32,026 bases of DNA from Podila epigama (lineage: Eukaryota; Mortierellomycota; Mortierellomycetes; Mortierellales; Mortierellaceae): positions 27,090-59,115 of the forward strand of contig JAAAVE010000009.1 of assembly GCA_015679605.1 (NCBI GenBank). The letters are read 5' to 3'. Position 1 is the first letter of the stretch. Each line of letters starts with the position of its first letter. The position numbers and the translations under genes were made by a program. The notes beneath the pieces were generated by a model that ran no database searches, was not told the origin of the DNA, and worked only from the letters and a program-made list of their open reading frames with translations. Of this stretch, positions 21,201 through 32,026 are shown piece by piece.

Positions 21201-21887
21201 GTCGACTGTGTTCCGGTGCCTATAGACGACGAGTGTGTGAGGATGGAGTTAGTAACTGACATTGATCCGTAGAACATACCATCTGCTGGCATATTTTCTT
21301 GCTCTGAAATACATACCTCCAAAAGTCGATCCACCGAACCCTGTCTGAGGTTGTGTCTGTTGGGCCTGAACACCAAAACCGGTGGTTGATCCTCCAAATC
21401 CTCCTGTTGTAAGTAAAATTCAAACGTATGGTCAGTTAGCATGACTATAAAAAAAGGGATCTTGCAGGCAGATAAGCTCAAAGGTATGGCACAGCAGATA
21501 TTGTGTTTGTTACCTCCTCCAAATCCAGTGGAGGCAGGCGCAGCACCAAAGCCTCCTGTGGAGGGAGCACCAAAGCCTGAGGTTGCTCCTCCTCCAAAGC
21601 CTGTATTCTGTGCAGCTGCGCCAAAACCAGTAGCTGGAGCTCCAAATGTGCCTAAATAATAGAGAGGTCGCGTAAGGATAAATGGAAAATGGTCATCAGC
21701 CTCATGGCTATAAATTGTGTTGTAATGACTAAGAGGGAGGGAAAAAAAAGACGCGAAATACGGGAGATCTGACAATAATTGTTCACTTACTTGTAGAGCC
21801 GAATCCACCTGAGGCAGCGCCGAATCCTGTATTCTGTTGCTGTTGGCCAAAGCCACTTGCACCACTGTTAAAGCCGCCTCCGAACAT
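15222..21887 (-). CDS. NUP98: Nucleoporin NUP98-NUP96 precursor (autoprocessed)
   Basis: A precursor of two nuclear-pore proteins: FG-repeat Nup98 and scaffold Nup96 of the Y-complex. Exons on the minus strand: 21887-21791, 21651-21514, 21403-21317, 21219-21175, 21070-20951, 20814-20380, 20235-17951, 17618-17392, 17309-15485 and 15353-15222, all in frame, giving 1,796 residues (human about 1,800). Order: FG repeats; a GLEBS-like Gle2/Rae1-binding motif at about 180-228 (SITAMPAYRGFSFEELRLQDY); more FG and GLFG repeats to about residue 620; the autoproteolytic domain (PGYGSVDFLEPVDL, GLNVPAIVTLERCWP, FSTDNGTWTFRVEHFS); then Nup96, with MGRSCRVGWGPNDML and a helical C-terminal half. Cleavage is expected between Phe937 and Ser938 of HFS (Ser codon at 18346-18344), the known Nup98 mechanism. 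The first six introns are all phase 1. The start MFGGGFNSG fits the family. Confidence 0.96.
15439..15469. repeat. 9-nt tandem repeat in the last NUP98-96 intron
   Basis: About 3.4 copies of AACCATTAA, preceded by degenerate ACATTGAA copies. In the minus-strand frame continuing from the upstream exon it would read as repeated FNG, but the conserved C-terminal exon requires the intron to be removed. Confidence 0.8.
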
Positions 21888-22264
21888 GGCAATCGTTGTA
21901 ATTCAAGAAGCAGCTGGGGAAAGAGCGCGATTGGCTTTTTGTTGCTGAGGGAGATTTTCTTTCCTTTTTTGTATGTTTTCGAGGGCGAGTAAGAGTCTTG
22001 AACGCTCAATCACGGGGTTTGTTGTTCTACCGAATCTTTCCTGAAGGTAATGGGAAATTTGGTAGGTGAGATTAAGAGATGTTGGACAACGCGAAAAAAA
22101 AGTCTTGCGCGATTGTGTTAATGGCGTTTGTGGATGAAAGAGGATGGGCGAAAGAATTAAAACAAAAACAAAATCAAAGAAATAGACGCAAGTTTTTTTT
22201 AAAAAAAAAAACTCGTGACGTGTTTACATTTACGGGGTGTGCAACTGGAAGTTGAAAATTATTA
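21888..22264. other. Spacer between RalGAP-alpha 3' end and NUP98-96 start
   Basis: 377 bases with no gene. It contains the NUP98-96 promoter/leader and the RalGAP-alpha 3' UTR, both read on the minus strand. A T8-A11 block flanked by AG and CT lies at 22191-22213. I see no clear TATA box. Confidence 0.55.
22191..22213. repeat. T8A11 palindromic block
   Basis: AG, eight T, eleven A, CT: a near-perfect inverted repeat with no loop, 52 bases past the RalGAP-alpha stop. It could mark the transcript end or a nucleosome-free promoter edge; neither is shown. Confidence 0.6.
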
Positions 22265-25200
22265 TTATTGAATCTGATGCTGAAGTGAGTTTCTGGAATA
22301 ACCAAAAACTTGCTCCATGAACTGTTGAAAGGTCCACTTCTCCATCTTATGTCGCCTTGAAATCTGCTCGATGGCGAGAGCTCGCTGCTTAAAGGGGTGG
22401 CCTTGAGAATAAGGTACCTTACTACTTCCTCCAATTCCGCCTCCAATACTGCTGTGGGTCGCCGAGTGCCCCGATTCTCCAATTCCTCCTTGTGCATGAG
22501 GTCCATGACCATTGCCTGCTCCAGTTGACGACGGTGATGAGGACGAGGAGAGGCTGACTCCTGCAATACCATTTGTGACAAGGTTTGTGATACTGGCTCC
22601 AATAGTTGAGCTGCTTGTCCCTTGTCCAAAGGCTGCTGTACTGCCTGTAGCTGTGGCCGACAAGGAGGGGCTTGATTGGTGGTACTGGTGTCCATGCATG
22701 GCCGAGTTGATAGTCGATCCTGAGGCTGTATGAAATACGGATTTTCCTGTACTATTGACTGTTGCAGTACTAGACATACTGGATGATGGCGGTGTGGGAG
22801 GAAGCGGAGGTGGGGCTGTCGCCAATCGGGACGCATGGATGGCGGTTTGACGGACGAGAGGTCCAAGTCGTGACGCCGGCACAACCATACCATCGACAAG
22901 TGGCCCAAAGACAGGTAGATTCGAGTCTCGGATGATTTCGACAGAAACTAGGCCCGAGTAGCCTCCAGGAGACACATGCACACAGCCACCCTCGACAGTA
23001 AGAATAGGCACTGGTGAAAGTACAATCAAAACGTTGCCAAAGTCACCCCCAATGGTCGATCGAGCATATGGCCGAGAGTGCTCGGACCAAATGATGTGGA
23101 CATGGTCATTGCCGATATGACGTTTCTAAAGGCACGGAATATTTGATGTTACATTGTTATGAATCATGCCAACAAAACAAAAGGCACCCCCCTGCTTTCG
23201 CTCTCGCACTGCGAATGCAACTGTAATTGCAGAGGCGCAAAGGCAACATAGTCTTACCTTCTTGACCTGTCGCGGATCATCCAAGTCAGTTGGCATACGG
23301 ATAGTCTCATGGAAAATTATCTCCAATGTGGACGAACAACAGTAAATCGCACTCGTACCATTGGAGCCGTTTCGCTCAAGGCCGCCAAGGTACCCGGTAT
23401 GATCTGCGAGATCAACTGGCCAACCAAGATCATTCACAAATCGGTTGTACGCCTCACTTCCGGAATTGTTACGCAAAATAGCTTGTTCATTCTCCTGTCC
23501 AGGCCCTACATATAGCAGGGCTATTTTAAAGGTTTCACGCCTAGATAAACAAAACACACATGATGTCAGTACCAAGGATCTGTTACATTGAGCCATGAAT
23601 GACCAGTATAAACTCATGATTCATACCCTGACCGCTTGTCGAGACTTTTGAGGTCACGGTAGAGTGAGCTGGATTGGTTCAATAGGATGAAATTGTGCTC
23701 CTGGAACCGCTCAAAACAGAGTAAGCCTAGATGGCTCAACAATAGACGACTATGTTGGTAGTTATCCATAGGTCTCTCCGGCTCAGGGGGTAGCACCAAC
23801 TGGAAGGCTTTGGCAATAGAAAAGTCATCGGTTTGGAGATCGGTTTGGACAAGATCCGACACGGATGTAGAAGATATGGATGCTTGGATTGGGCGGTCAC
23901 CAGTGTCGGATTCGGATCGACGCTCGTGAAAGTCGTACCAGAACCTGCTGGAAAGGCGTCTCGATGTGGCCCGGACTGGGTGTTCATCCGCCAATGAGGT
24001 CGACGATACATCTGGCCCCCAATTCGAGTTCACAAGGGACATGAGCGTATTGCTTCCTTGCTGCTCATCTAGGTCCTCGTCCGCCTGGATCAGACTAGAG
24101 CGCAGTTCCACAAGTTTATCGTACCATGCGCGTGCCTGAGGATCAGAGATACGGGTATAATAGTGCTCCTCTTGCACATGCCGGTTTAACTCGGCATCGA
24201 TGGTGGATGGGAACCTGGATCCTGTCGACATGGCCATACCATTATTAAGTTGGTTCAAAGGTGTTTTACCGTCAAATAAGCAGTCTGGGTGTTGATGGCC
24301 AATATACTGTAGCAGATGGTCCAACTTGTCCTCATTTCCTATCATCGTGTTCTCCCAAAGCGGAGGCTCGACCTTTGCTGACTCATGGTCTTGGCTGGGT
24401 TGGGAGGTCGCGGATTCGACTGGGTCGGCATGTGCATCATCACCTCGGACTTTCACGCCTGCTCGCCAAATTAACTGACCTGCCATCTCGAGCTTCTTAC
24501 GCCTTGAAGTCGATCCAAATCGATCACCCCTCCGGGAACCTGAACGAAGTGGCGATTGGGGCCGGGTGTGGTCCCCATTGAGCAGCACTTCCTTGTAAAA
24601 TATCTCCGAGTCCCAGGAATAGAGCCCAGTTTCATCTCGGATATGAATACGGGTTCTTGGAGTTTCCATCTTGCCCCTTGGAACTTCTTCGAGAGTGATT
24701 AAAATCGAGTTGTTTAGCGAAAACACCATCTGTTCTGCTGTGTTACTGTTCTTTTCCTTGTGTCCGTTAGAATTGTCATATCGATCGGACTGCCTTGTAG
24801 ATCCTGGACTGGCGATGCCAGGGCCGAATGCAGATGGAATGTTGTTCAAGAAATGTACAATATGGACCAACGTTGCCTCGGCTGCCTCTCTCACTATGAG
24901 TTGCTCAATCTCCGCATCATGAGCCGTTCCAGCACTTAGCATAATCCTGTGATGCTGATGGAGTGTTTTGCATGTGTGCTTGAAGCTTGGACCACGCCGC
25001 TTGTTTGCCCGAAAACTGGTTCGCGCCTGTGCTACGGCAGCCCTCTTTGGGTCACTGTCGGTCAATTCAGGAGTAACTGACAGTCCTGTTTCGATTAGCT
25101 CAAACACCCACTCAGACAGGTCAGTGTCTGAGAATACGCTGGCTGGAATCACCATGAGCCATTCAGTGAGGCAACGGAATAATGAGGAGACAGTGGTGCC

Positions 25201-28200
25201 CCGCCGAGACTCGCCCTGGAACGACTTTAGATGTTCCTGCATGGCACTGAGCAGATGAGATAGAACCATTTCCAAAATATGCTATGGTAGTTGATAGATT
25301 TGATGAATATAAGAACGAACTGCAGCCATAGATTCGTTTAACTCGATCATTAAAAACATATGATGTACGATATAATGTTTGATCCATTACCCAGCCATTA
25401 TCCTCGTGGTCTTGGTACATTCCAGCCAATGTGGAGACCACTTCGACGGCGCTTTGCACAATGCTCGCTTCAGTCCAATAGAGATGATCAAGAACACACA
25501 GCAGGAGCTCACTCTCAGCACCAATGTCACATGTCTCGATGCTAGAACTCCACTCGTTAATGACGAGTATACCACACAGCTGAATGAGCATACTGTGAGT
25601 GTCCCAAAACTTTCCCAGTGGTTTGACATTAGCTTCAGCCAGAGTAAGGTCCAAGACGAGTCGAGTGAAAGTCAACTTGTACGGTATGAGATATGAACCC
25701 ACTGATGCTGTGACCGAAGGTTGTTCCCTCGAAGCGGGTGCATGCTTAACAGCTGGCTCGATGTCATAAAAGAACATGCATACCGAGCATAGGATGGCGA
25801 TCGCTTGCTTGCGACTAAAATGGCTAACCCCGTCCCGCAATTGTCCATCCTTTAGCATCTATTTCGTTAGTTGAAATGAGGGTGGTCAGAATGGGTTCTT
25901 TTGCGATTTTGGGTTAATCATAAACCATTCGTAGCCTCGAGACACCTGCCATAGATCGAATCGCATTCATGAACGGTAGGACGAGAATATGGGAGCCAGG
26001 TAACGACATGTTGAACAATCTACTGCTATTGGCGATTATAGAATGCCCTATCATGGAGTCTTCCATCATGAGACCCTAGGTATAAGATATGGGGGAGATA
26101 TGTTAGTCAACAAGTAGAGATAGTATGACCTGTACTCTATACCCTAACCGCCTATTCAATCCATCTCATTCTGGTTACCTCCACAATGCATTCATAAAAT
26201 ATACTGTAATAACTGGGATCAAAGTCTTGATCGTAACGACGACTCATCATTCTACAAAGCCCTCCGTAAATTGCGGGACGGCCAATACCACCGTCATTTG
26301 TACTCTTTGCAGCCTCAAAGAACCACGGAGCAAAATCGTACAGGGGCGGAATAAGGGTAGCATTTGCAGGTTGAGCTGTCCTTGTCTGGTTTAAAATGTC
26401 CCAGATATCAATCAGGCACAAGACGGCCTCAGTCTTTACCAAAGGAAGCTATATCCAGAATGGATTGTCAGTTAGGTCCAACAGTAGACATGACAGCCAT
26501 AACACATGTGTAATACTCATACTATATGGACTTTTCCTTATTAATCATACCTCTACTTGATTAGGATTGCCGAGAGCACACACAATGTTTTTCCACATGG
26601 CAAGTATGTTTGCGGCAGACCTCCCTTTAAAACTGAGTTGGAGGAAATCGGCGGCAGCAAATGTTCCATACATGGATGAAAGTCGTTCAACTATAGGGTC
26701 CAGATGTAGGCTGTCAGGCCCATGAAAAGATAGTGAAGAGGCTCTTGAGAGCTTCATGGAGAGATCATGTGAAAGAATGTGTGAGTTAAAGAATGGTATA
26801 CAAGAAATGGGATAGCATGCCCTAAACCCTAATCATTACCTTGTCATCCGTGATATCCATGGATGGGTCCCCCATCGTGGCCGCGTGTGAACCTCCACGT
26901 TCGAAAGGTTCTTCATCACATTCGCCTAGGTCAGGCTTGAATGTCGGGTGAAATTCCCGGCCAAGCTCACGGCTCGGTAAAAAACCCATATGGCCCAGCA
27001 GAGTAGGGGCAAACACTGCTGAGCCGCTACTGGACACGCCGGTGCCAAGAAGTGGCTGCTTGTTGGCGTCATAGTGAACACTATTCGCTCGCCGGGACGA
27101 CCTTTCATGTCCTGGAGCGTTAGGAAGGGAGTAGGTTGGCTGAGCGAAAAGGATTCCCTGAGAAGACAGAAGCTCGCCACCAATAGAGTGCCGCAAAGGA
27201 TTGTCCGTCTTGGAAGAGAGATAACGAGAGTGACGAAACTTGTCTGACATTTTTCGTGCATGTCTGGCTCCAGTTGAAGAGAGAGTCCGATTATTTTGAC
27301 CTTCCAAATCCACTTGGAACACTTCAGCGGAAATAAGATGTGTCAATCGAAGAGACCATCGCTATGACGCATAAATAACAAGTGTTATTAAAACCATCCA
27401 TTGTTCGTGAAAGAAAATCTGTGGAGACAGGGTTGCAATAGCATCTCCTCTAATGAAATGCACAAAACTCACCGTCCATTGGGCAACAGCCTGCGGCCAT
27501 CGTAGGCCACTTATCATTGTCTTTCGAAGTTCAATCCACTGTCCATTACTGACGTTGGGGCAACGCGAGTATGCACAGAGAACCGTCTAAATGATGGACC
27601 ACCAAAATGATTTGAACATGGTTATTTCTTTTTCTTTTAGCGCAAGATGTTTTGTTTGTTTCGGCTCTTACCTCAACAATGAGCGAAACAAGGTCATCTG
27701 TGCTCGAAGGAGGGATCGGCGTGGAATACTTCTCGGGTTGGTTCATGACTCTGCGCTGAATCTCCAAAAGTGAGCCCAAAAGAACGCGCCAACTTTCCTC
27801 GTTCAGTTGAATCTGACTACGGGACACAATGGCTCGAAGGAGCCCGACAATGTCCTTGTACTGATTCAAGAGAGCTTCAGGGTCGATCTTTGTGTGACTA
27901 GCAGTCGACCCCAGTGCTTCAGATGACGAGTTGGATCCCACATCCTGAGTGGTGAGGGGTTTGTCATAAAACACTTTGGTTAGGAGCTGAAAGTACCGTT
28001 GTAGGAACGAATTTGCAGTTGAGCATGGCTCCTGCTGCCCTAAAGTGTCTTCGCTTGGTGCAGTGCCATTGAGAGAGCTGACTGAGGTACTTGAAGCTGT
28101 GTGTGGCCTGCTTGAAGTACTGCGCAAGAAGACGGGTCGCTCTTCCTCACTACTCAAACACCACACCCCAACGATGTGCGTTGCTCCCCTCACAATATCC

Positions 28201-31187
28201 TTATATTGTGGATGACCGGCAGGCAAGCGAAGGCCTTGGCGGACAATCTCATGCATAATTTCTCGATTGATCTCGGAAGAGTATACGATGGATTTCAGAA
28301 TCGGGGTCGCTGGAGAGGTGTGGCCAAGGGGCGAATTGAACTCGTTGCTGTCGAGACAATACTGTATGACAAAGCCAATGATCGTCCTCAGTATGGTTGG
28401 TGGGCAAGTCTGGTATCCAAAGTCTACCCCGTTTTTTTTTTTTTTTCAAGAAAAAGCTTTGGGTCAGTAAATCAAATTGTAACCAAGAGGCATCACAACG
28501 TAGAGCAAAATGTCATTACCTTGTCCCTCGTCTTTTAGCAAATGGAGATTACGCGCACAATCTGGAAAGACCTTGACCAAGTAGTACTTCTTTACAATGT
28601 CAAACATGAAACGCGCTGCAGCCAAGCCAGCATCGATACCGAAACCAACGGCGATACCGTCGCCGATATCGCCAATCGCTTCCAATGGGTGATGCGAATT
28701 GATAGACTCGAGTTCCCCCGGCGGTGGCGTTGATCCAGCAGCCACATATGCCATTCGCACGATATTGGCAAGGAATATCTGAAAGAGTTGGATACTGTCC
28801 TGAAATGTAGGTGGAAGGGGATTGGGACAAATAGGTGGTCCGTCCGCTAATGAGATGGATGGCGAAAAATGTTAGTTTATATTAATTTGAACCATCCCAG
28901 TGCAGTGCTGGACAATGTTCTTTGTTCGATTCACTCACATTGAAGAAGTTCTTGGTTCAAGTTGATAGACGCTAATTCCAGGTATTGTGTGGCCACTCTT
29001 GCACTCTTTCTACCTGTGCTCCCGTTCCCCAGAGCTGGCAGTTTCATATGAGTGGCACTAGCGTGGTCAATAGACAGGTCTTCTCCATCGTACATGAACA
29101 GATCCAATGAGATCGCGTTCGAAAACAAGTATATCGCCTCGGGATATTCAACAGTTTGATCGTTGATCCAGAGGAGCAATAGTCTGAATCCGAATATGCG
29201 TATTCTTGGATGATTCTTGTGGCAGAGCACCTGCGCAAGCATGTTTGCTATTGAGAAATTGAATAGGATATAAAAAAAAAAGGGAGGAATGCAGTGTCAG
29301 AGAATGATAACAAGCTACAAGTAATCCACGTCGTACACAATCACTACGTACCAATGGGACGTCTATGCCATCCATTTTTCATTCTATCCGGAAGGTAGAG
29401 AAAAATAAGACGGAGTAGAAGCAACGATTTTTGAACCGCCAGGACTTCTTTGCTTTGCAGACTGTTACTTCTGTCAGGCTTTTGCTTGAACTTGTCGACC
29501 TGATGCCAGAATGAGTCATGTGTTACAGTAAAGACTTGATCTGCATGTTCTTGAAAAAACTTGGCCTGATCAAACTCAAAGGTAACGTCTGTGGTGAAGC
29601 AAAGATACAAAATGACACGTTTTAGAAACATGTAATACGACTACTCTACTCCGTGCCTGTGCCTGGTGAAAATATATACACAAACTTGCCAAGAAACGAC
29701 CAGAGGGACGCCGCCCGAGCCTTTGGTTTTGCTCTGTCATCCAGAAAAACTTTTGCCTTCTTCATCGCCTTTTCAATTGTAGACGAGCCTGCCATGGACG
29801 TCGATTTGAGGCTGCTGTCTCGTGCCTCCTGCTGCAATTCTCGCGCCTGGCTGGCGGATGACACGGTTGCGTAATGAGGCGCCAGACCTGTATGAAATGC
29901 GGTCGCCGTCAATGGTGAAGTGGCGTAGGACGAATGGCTCGACTCCTCGGACAAATGGCTAATCCCAGCAGGTAGCGTTTTACGTGACCTCGTTGAACGC
30001 GGAGTACTGAAGGAACTAATCTTTCCAAAGTTTGCGGTAAAGTGATGACTTGCCTGTGTAGTTTGCTGGGTTGTCGTTGAGGATGACATCCCTGATGCCT
30101 GGTACTCATGTGAGACTCCCGAGCCACTGTCGTTAAAACTGTGAAGTGATCCAGGACTAGAATGATGCACTGTCTGAGTTGAATACGGAAACTTGGCTGA
30201 TTCTGGTGTTGAAGGAGTTTCGATGAGTGCTGATTTTCGCCGACCCGATAAAAGTGGTGAGAAGGCCTGGCTGAACCGCGCAGCGGCACTTGACGCCAAG
30301 GTGGAATGTTGAGGGACTGAAGTTGCTGTGTGTGAATGAGATAAGGAATTTGAAGTAAGGGTCGTCTCGAAAGGTTGTGGATGAAATGTGGATTGTAGAG
30401 GACTCTGCGGCAAGTTTGGCGAAGAGGAGGAACCAAAGATGTGGGCGGGGTTGGTGGGCAGAAAGGTCAGGGAGCTGATACGTCGTGGAGTTGTTGGGAT
30501 ATCTTGAGTGGTAGGGAAGACATGGTTCATAGACCTTGAACCAAAAGAGCCATCTGCCGGACCCTGCTCACGTCCATGTGACAGGGGCTCATCGGTAGAA
30601 ACTGGCCCAGCAGCCTGAGCTGCAGAGGAAGTATGAAGACGAGTGTTGAGAGGGTGCATCGCAGGACTGACGTCCGAAAGACTTTCAAAAGAGTTCACAC
30701 TGGTGCTGGAGTGGATAGAAAGCGGAGGGCGAAGTAAGGACGAGGCGGATCCTTCAGTCGGGGCATCTGTTGTGGCATCCGTCGCGTTTGTGTTAGTTGT
30801 GGAATATGCGAATGAGATGGACGTGTAGGGTGATTGAGCCGTGCGCTCCATTGGAGAAGAGCCGAGTGCATCCTTGGAATCCTGGTCTTGGAGTTGTTCT
30901 TGGGAATACCTTCTTGATGACCGAATGTTCTGATGGTCAAAGTCCACAACTTGTATCCCCGCAGTCGAGAATGCTCTTGGTGCTATTGACTCTTGTATGT
31001 CTTCCTCTTGTCTTGCTTCTCCTCTTGACCATGGTACATCCTCCATTTCTAATGAATTAGGTCCCTGCTGGCTTAGTTCACGGTGAAGGGATACATGTTC
31101 GTCTGGCCCGAGATCCTGACTAGGTCGCATGGGACGTACATGGTCAAAGTCGTCAAAAGGATGCAGACTCAAGCCATCAGTGTCCAT
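22265..31187 (-). CDS. RALGAPA1: Ral GTPase-activating protein, catalytic alpha subunit
   Basis: A tuberin-type GAP for Ral/Rheb-like small GTPases, cytosolic; in animals it works with RalGAP-beta. Exons on the minus strand: 31187-29690, 29588-29352, 29247-28939, 28846-28520, 28423-27672, 27586-27473, 27361-26840, 26751-26551, 26448-26179, 26075-25926, 25858-25391, 25281-23627, 23540-23258 and 23125-22265, all in frame, giving 2,548 residues (human RALGAPA1 about 2,036). Exon 1 encodes a 499-residue Ser/Thr-rich, probably disordered extension. The helical-repeat body follows (AKFFQEHADQVF, LFLYLPDRMKNGW-like, RIFGFRLLLLWIND), matching the RalGAP-alpha N-terminus. The Rap/Ran-GAP domain spans about 2165-2320: FKIALLYVGPGQENEQAIL, WPVDLADHTGYLGGL and KRHIGNDHVHIIWSEHSRPY, with the catalytic Asn thumb at N2268. 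A Ser/Gly-rich linker and a short tail end it. Intron 1 appears to use a GC donor. Intron 10 (donor ATG|gtttat) is the least certain junction. An in-frame ATG at 31250 is an alternative start. Confidence 0.9.
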
Positions 31188-31464
31188 GGAAGTACAAAGT
31201 TTTTGGGGAAAACAACAAATACTGTAGGGCGCGTAGCGTAGCGATCCCAAAGTTCAGAAGGGAGACAAAATTTCGATGGACAGTTCTTTGTTTAAATTGT
31301 TTTCTCTTGGAATGCCCCGTGTCTATTAAATGCGTTTTAATGTGAATGTGCATGTTTGCGAACATCACACAAGTTCACATGAAGTTGGCAACTACAATTA
31401 GATACCCTTAAGCAACAAAAATTGAGCCAAAAAACATTTTTTTAATAATTTCCAATGGCTACAT

Positions 31465-32026
31465 TTAATGAGCGCGACGAGACTCAGCGATAACGTTGGT
31501 CATCTCCTCGACCTTCTTCTTGGCACGAAGGAAAGTTCCGAGCTAATGATTCCAATGAAGAATAGTTGACAAAGAGATCATGAAAAAAAGGTATTAGCAT
31601 CCTTCATCATGTTTGTTTTCAGGGCCCAGTCTCGAAATATTTTTCTTTTGGTGTCAATTGTTTGCAGTGATAGAGAGTGCACAGAGAGAGTCGATATCAA
31701 ATGATCAAAAAGGCCATCTGATGCAACAAAAACATCCTGTGTAGCGTAGTTTCGACATTGGTGGCCAATATCCTGCAGTGCGTGCCTGAATTAAACGATG
31801 GCCATAATAAAAGACCTTCGCTGTTGAAATCCAGAAATGTCGAAACTGCAATTCGATGATATTGTTCCAACTTTGGCTAGATTGGTAGAGCTGTCCATAA
31901 CACAAACATCTGGTGCCTCTGGGATCCCGATAAATCAAGTGTTAAAGTCATTAGGCCGCAAGATGGAAACGTACTCTCTTCTTGGCGAGCTTACGAGCAC
32001 GCTTATCCTTGGAGTTCTTGATCAAC
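31465..32026 (-). CDS. RPL36: Ribosomal protein eL36 (3' end; 5' part off the right edge)
   Basis: A component of the cytosolic 60S subunit. Two exons are visible: 32026-31975, encoding LIKNSKDKRARKLAKKR, and 31542-31465, encoding LGTFLRAKKKVEEMTNVIAESRRAH and the stop. Together they match the C-terminal 42 residues of eL36, which ends in SRRAH/SRRH across fungi. The intron between them is 432 nt, several times the usual length here, and splits the protein in phase 0. Codons are C-ended, as expected for a ribosomal gene. Transcription runs toward RalGAP-alpha on the same strand, 277 bases away. Confidence 0.95.
31746..31849 (-). other. Inverted repeat in the eL36 intron (candidate structured RNA)
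   Basis: AGTTTCGACATT (31748-31759) and its exact complement AATGTCGAAACT (31836-31847) are 76 bases apart. The pairing extends by one G-T and one G-C pair outward. The 12-bp stem would enclose an arm that itself contains ATTGGCCACCAAT. Introns of ribosomal protein genes often host snoRNAs, but no complete C/D pair was found and an H/ACA assignment is only speculative. Confidence 0.35.

Noticed and set aside
26820-26834. Telomere-like CCCTAAACCCTAA in a RalGAP-alpha intron
   Set aside because: Only two imperfect units, partly formed by the splice-donor region; no array, so probably chance.
31614-31620. C-box-like ATGATGA (minus strand) in the eL36 intron
   Set aside because: No D box CTGA follows it before the intron end, so it cannot form a C/D snoRNA.

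Overview
The window is nuclear DNA from an intron-rich filamentous fungus. The gene set (RFWD3, RalGAP-alpha, a fused NUP98-NUP96 gene, a HemW/RSAD1 homologue), the short introns and the compact spacing suggest an early-diverging lineage. A Mortierella-like species is my best guess, but this is inference and no marker was searched. I rebuilt the gene models by hand from splice signals, reading frame and family resemblance. All exon coordinates are therefore predictions.

Layout, left to right. 1-1775 (-): 5' part of a RecQ helicase closest to RECQL5, running off the left edge. 1973-3697 (+): a HAD phosphatase, divergent from RecQ across a 197-base promoter that holds a run of 26 T. 3805-6699 (+): an RFWD3-type RING/WD40 ubiquitin ligase. 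6700-8391: a gene-free, low-complexity spacer. 8392-10617 (+): UDP-glucose pyrophosphorylase UGP1. 11446-11979 (+): an intronless, unrecognised membrane protein with strongly biased codons. 12640-15119 (+): a HemW/RSAD1-like radical-SAM protein in 11 exons. 15222-21887 (-): the NUP98-NUP96 precursor in 10 exons. 22265-31187 (-): a 14-exon Ral GTPase-activating protein alpha subunit of about 2,548 residues. 31465-32026 (-): the 3' end of ribosomal protein eL36, cut by the right edge.

Most genes are ordinary housekeeping genes with no shared pathway. The exception is the left end, where a RECQL5-like helicase and an RFWD3-like ligase lie about 2 kb apart. Both families are known in animals to act on RAD51/RPA filaments. 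I found no transposon, tRNA, rRNA, CRISPR array or clearly new multi-gene system. The most interesting signals are in gene architecture: several GC-AG introns, a 12-nt microexon, a uORF whose stop overlaps the main start, a row of symmetric phase-1 FG-repeat exons in NUP98, and an inverted repeat in the eL36 intron.
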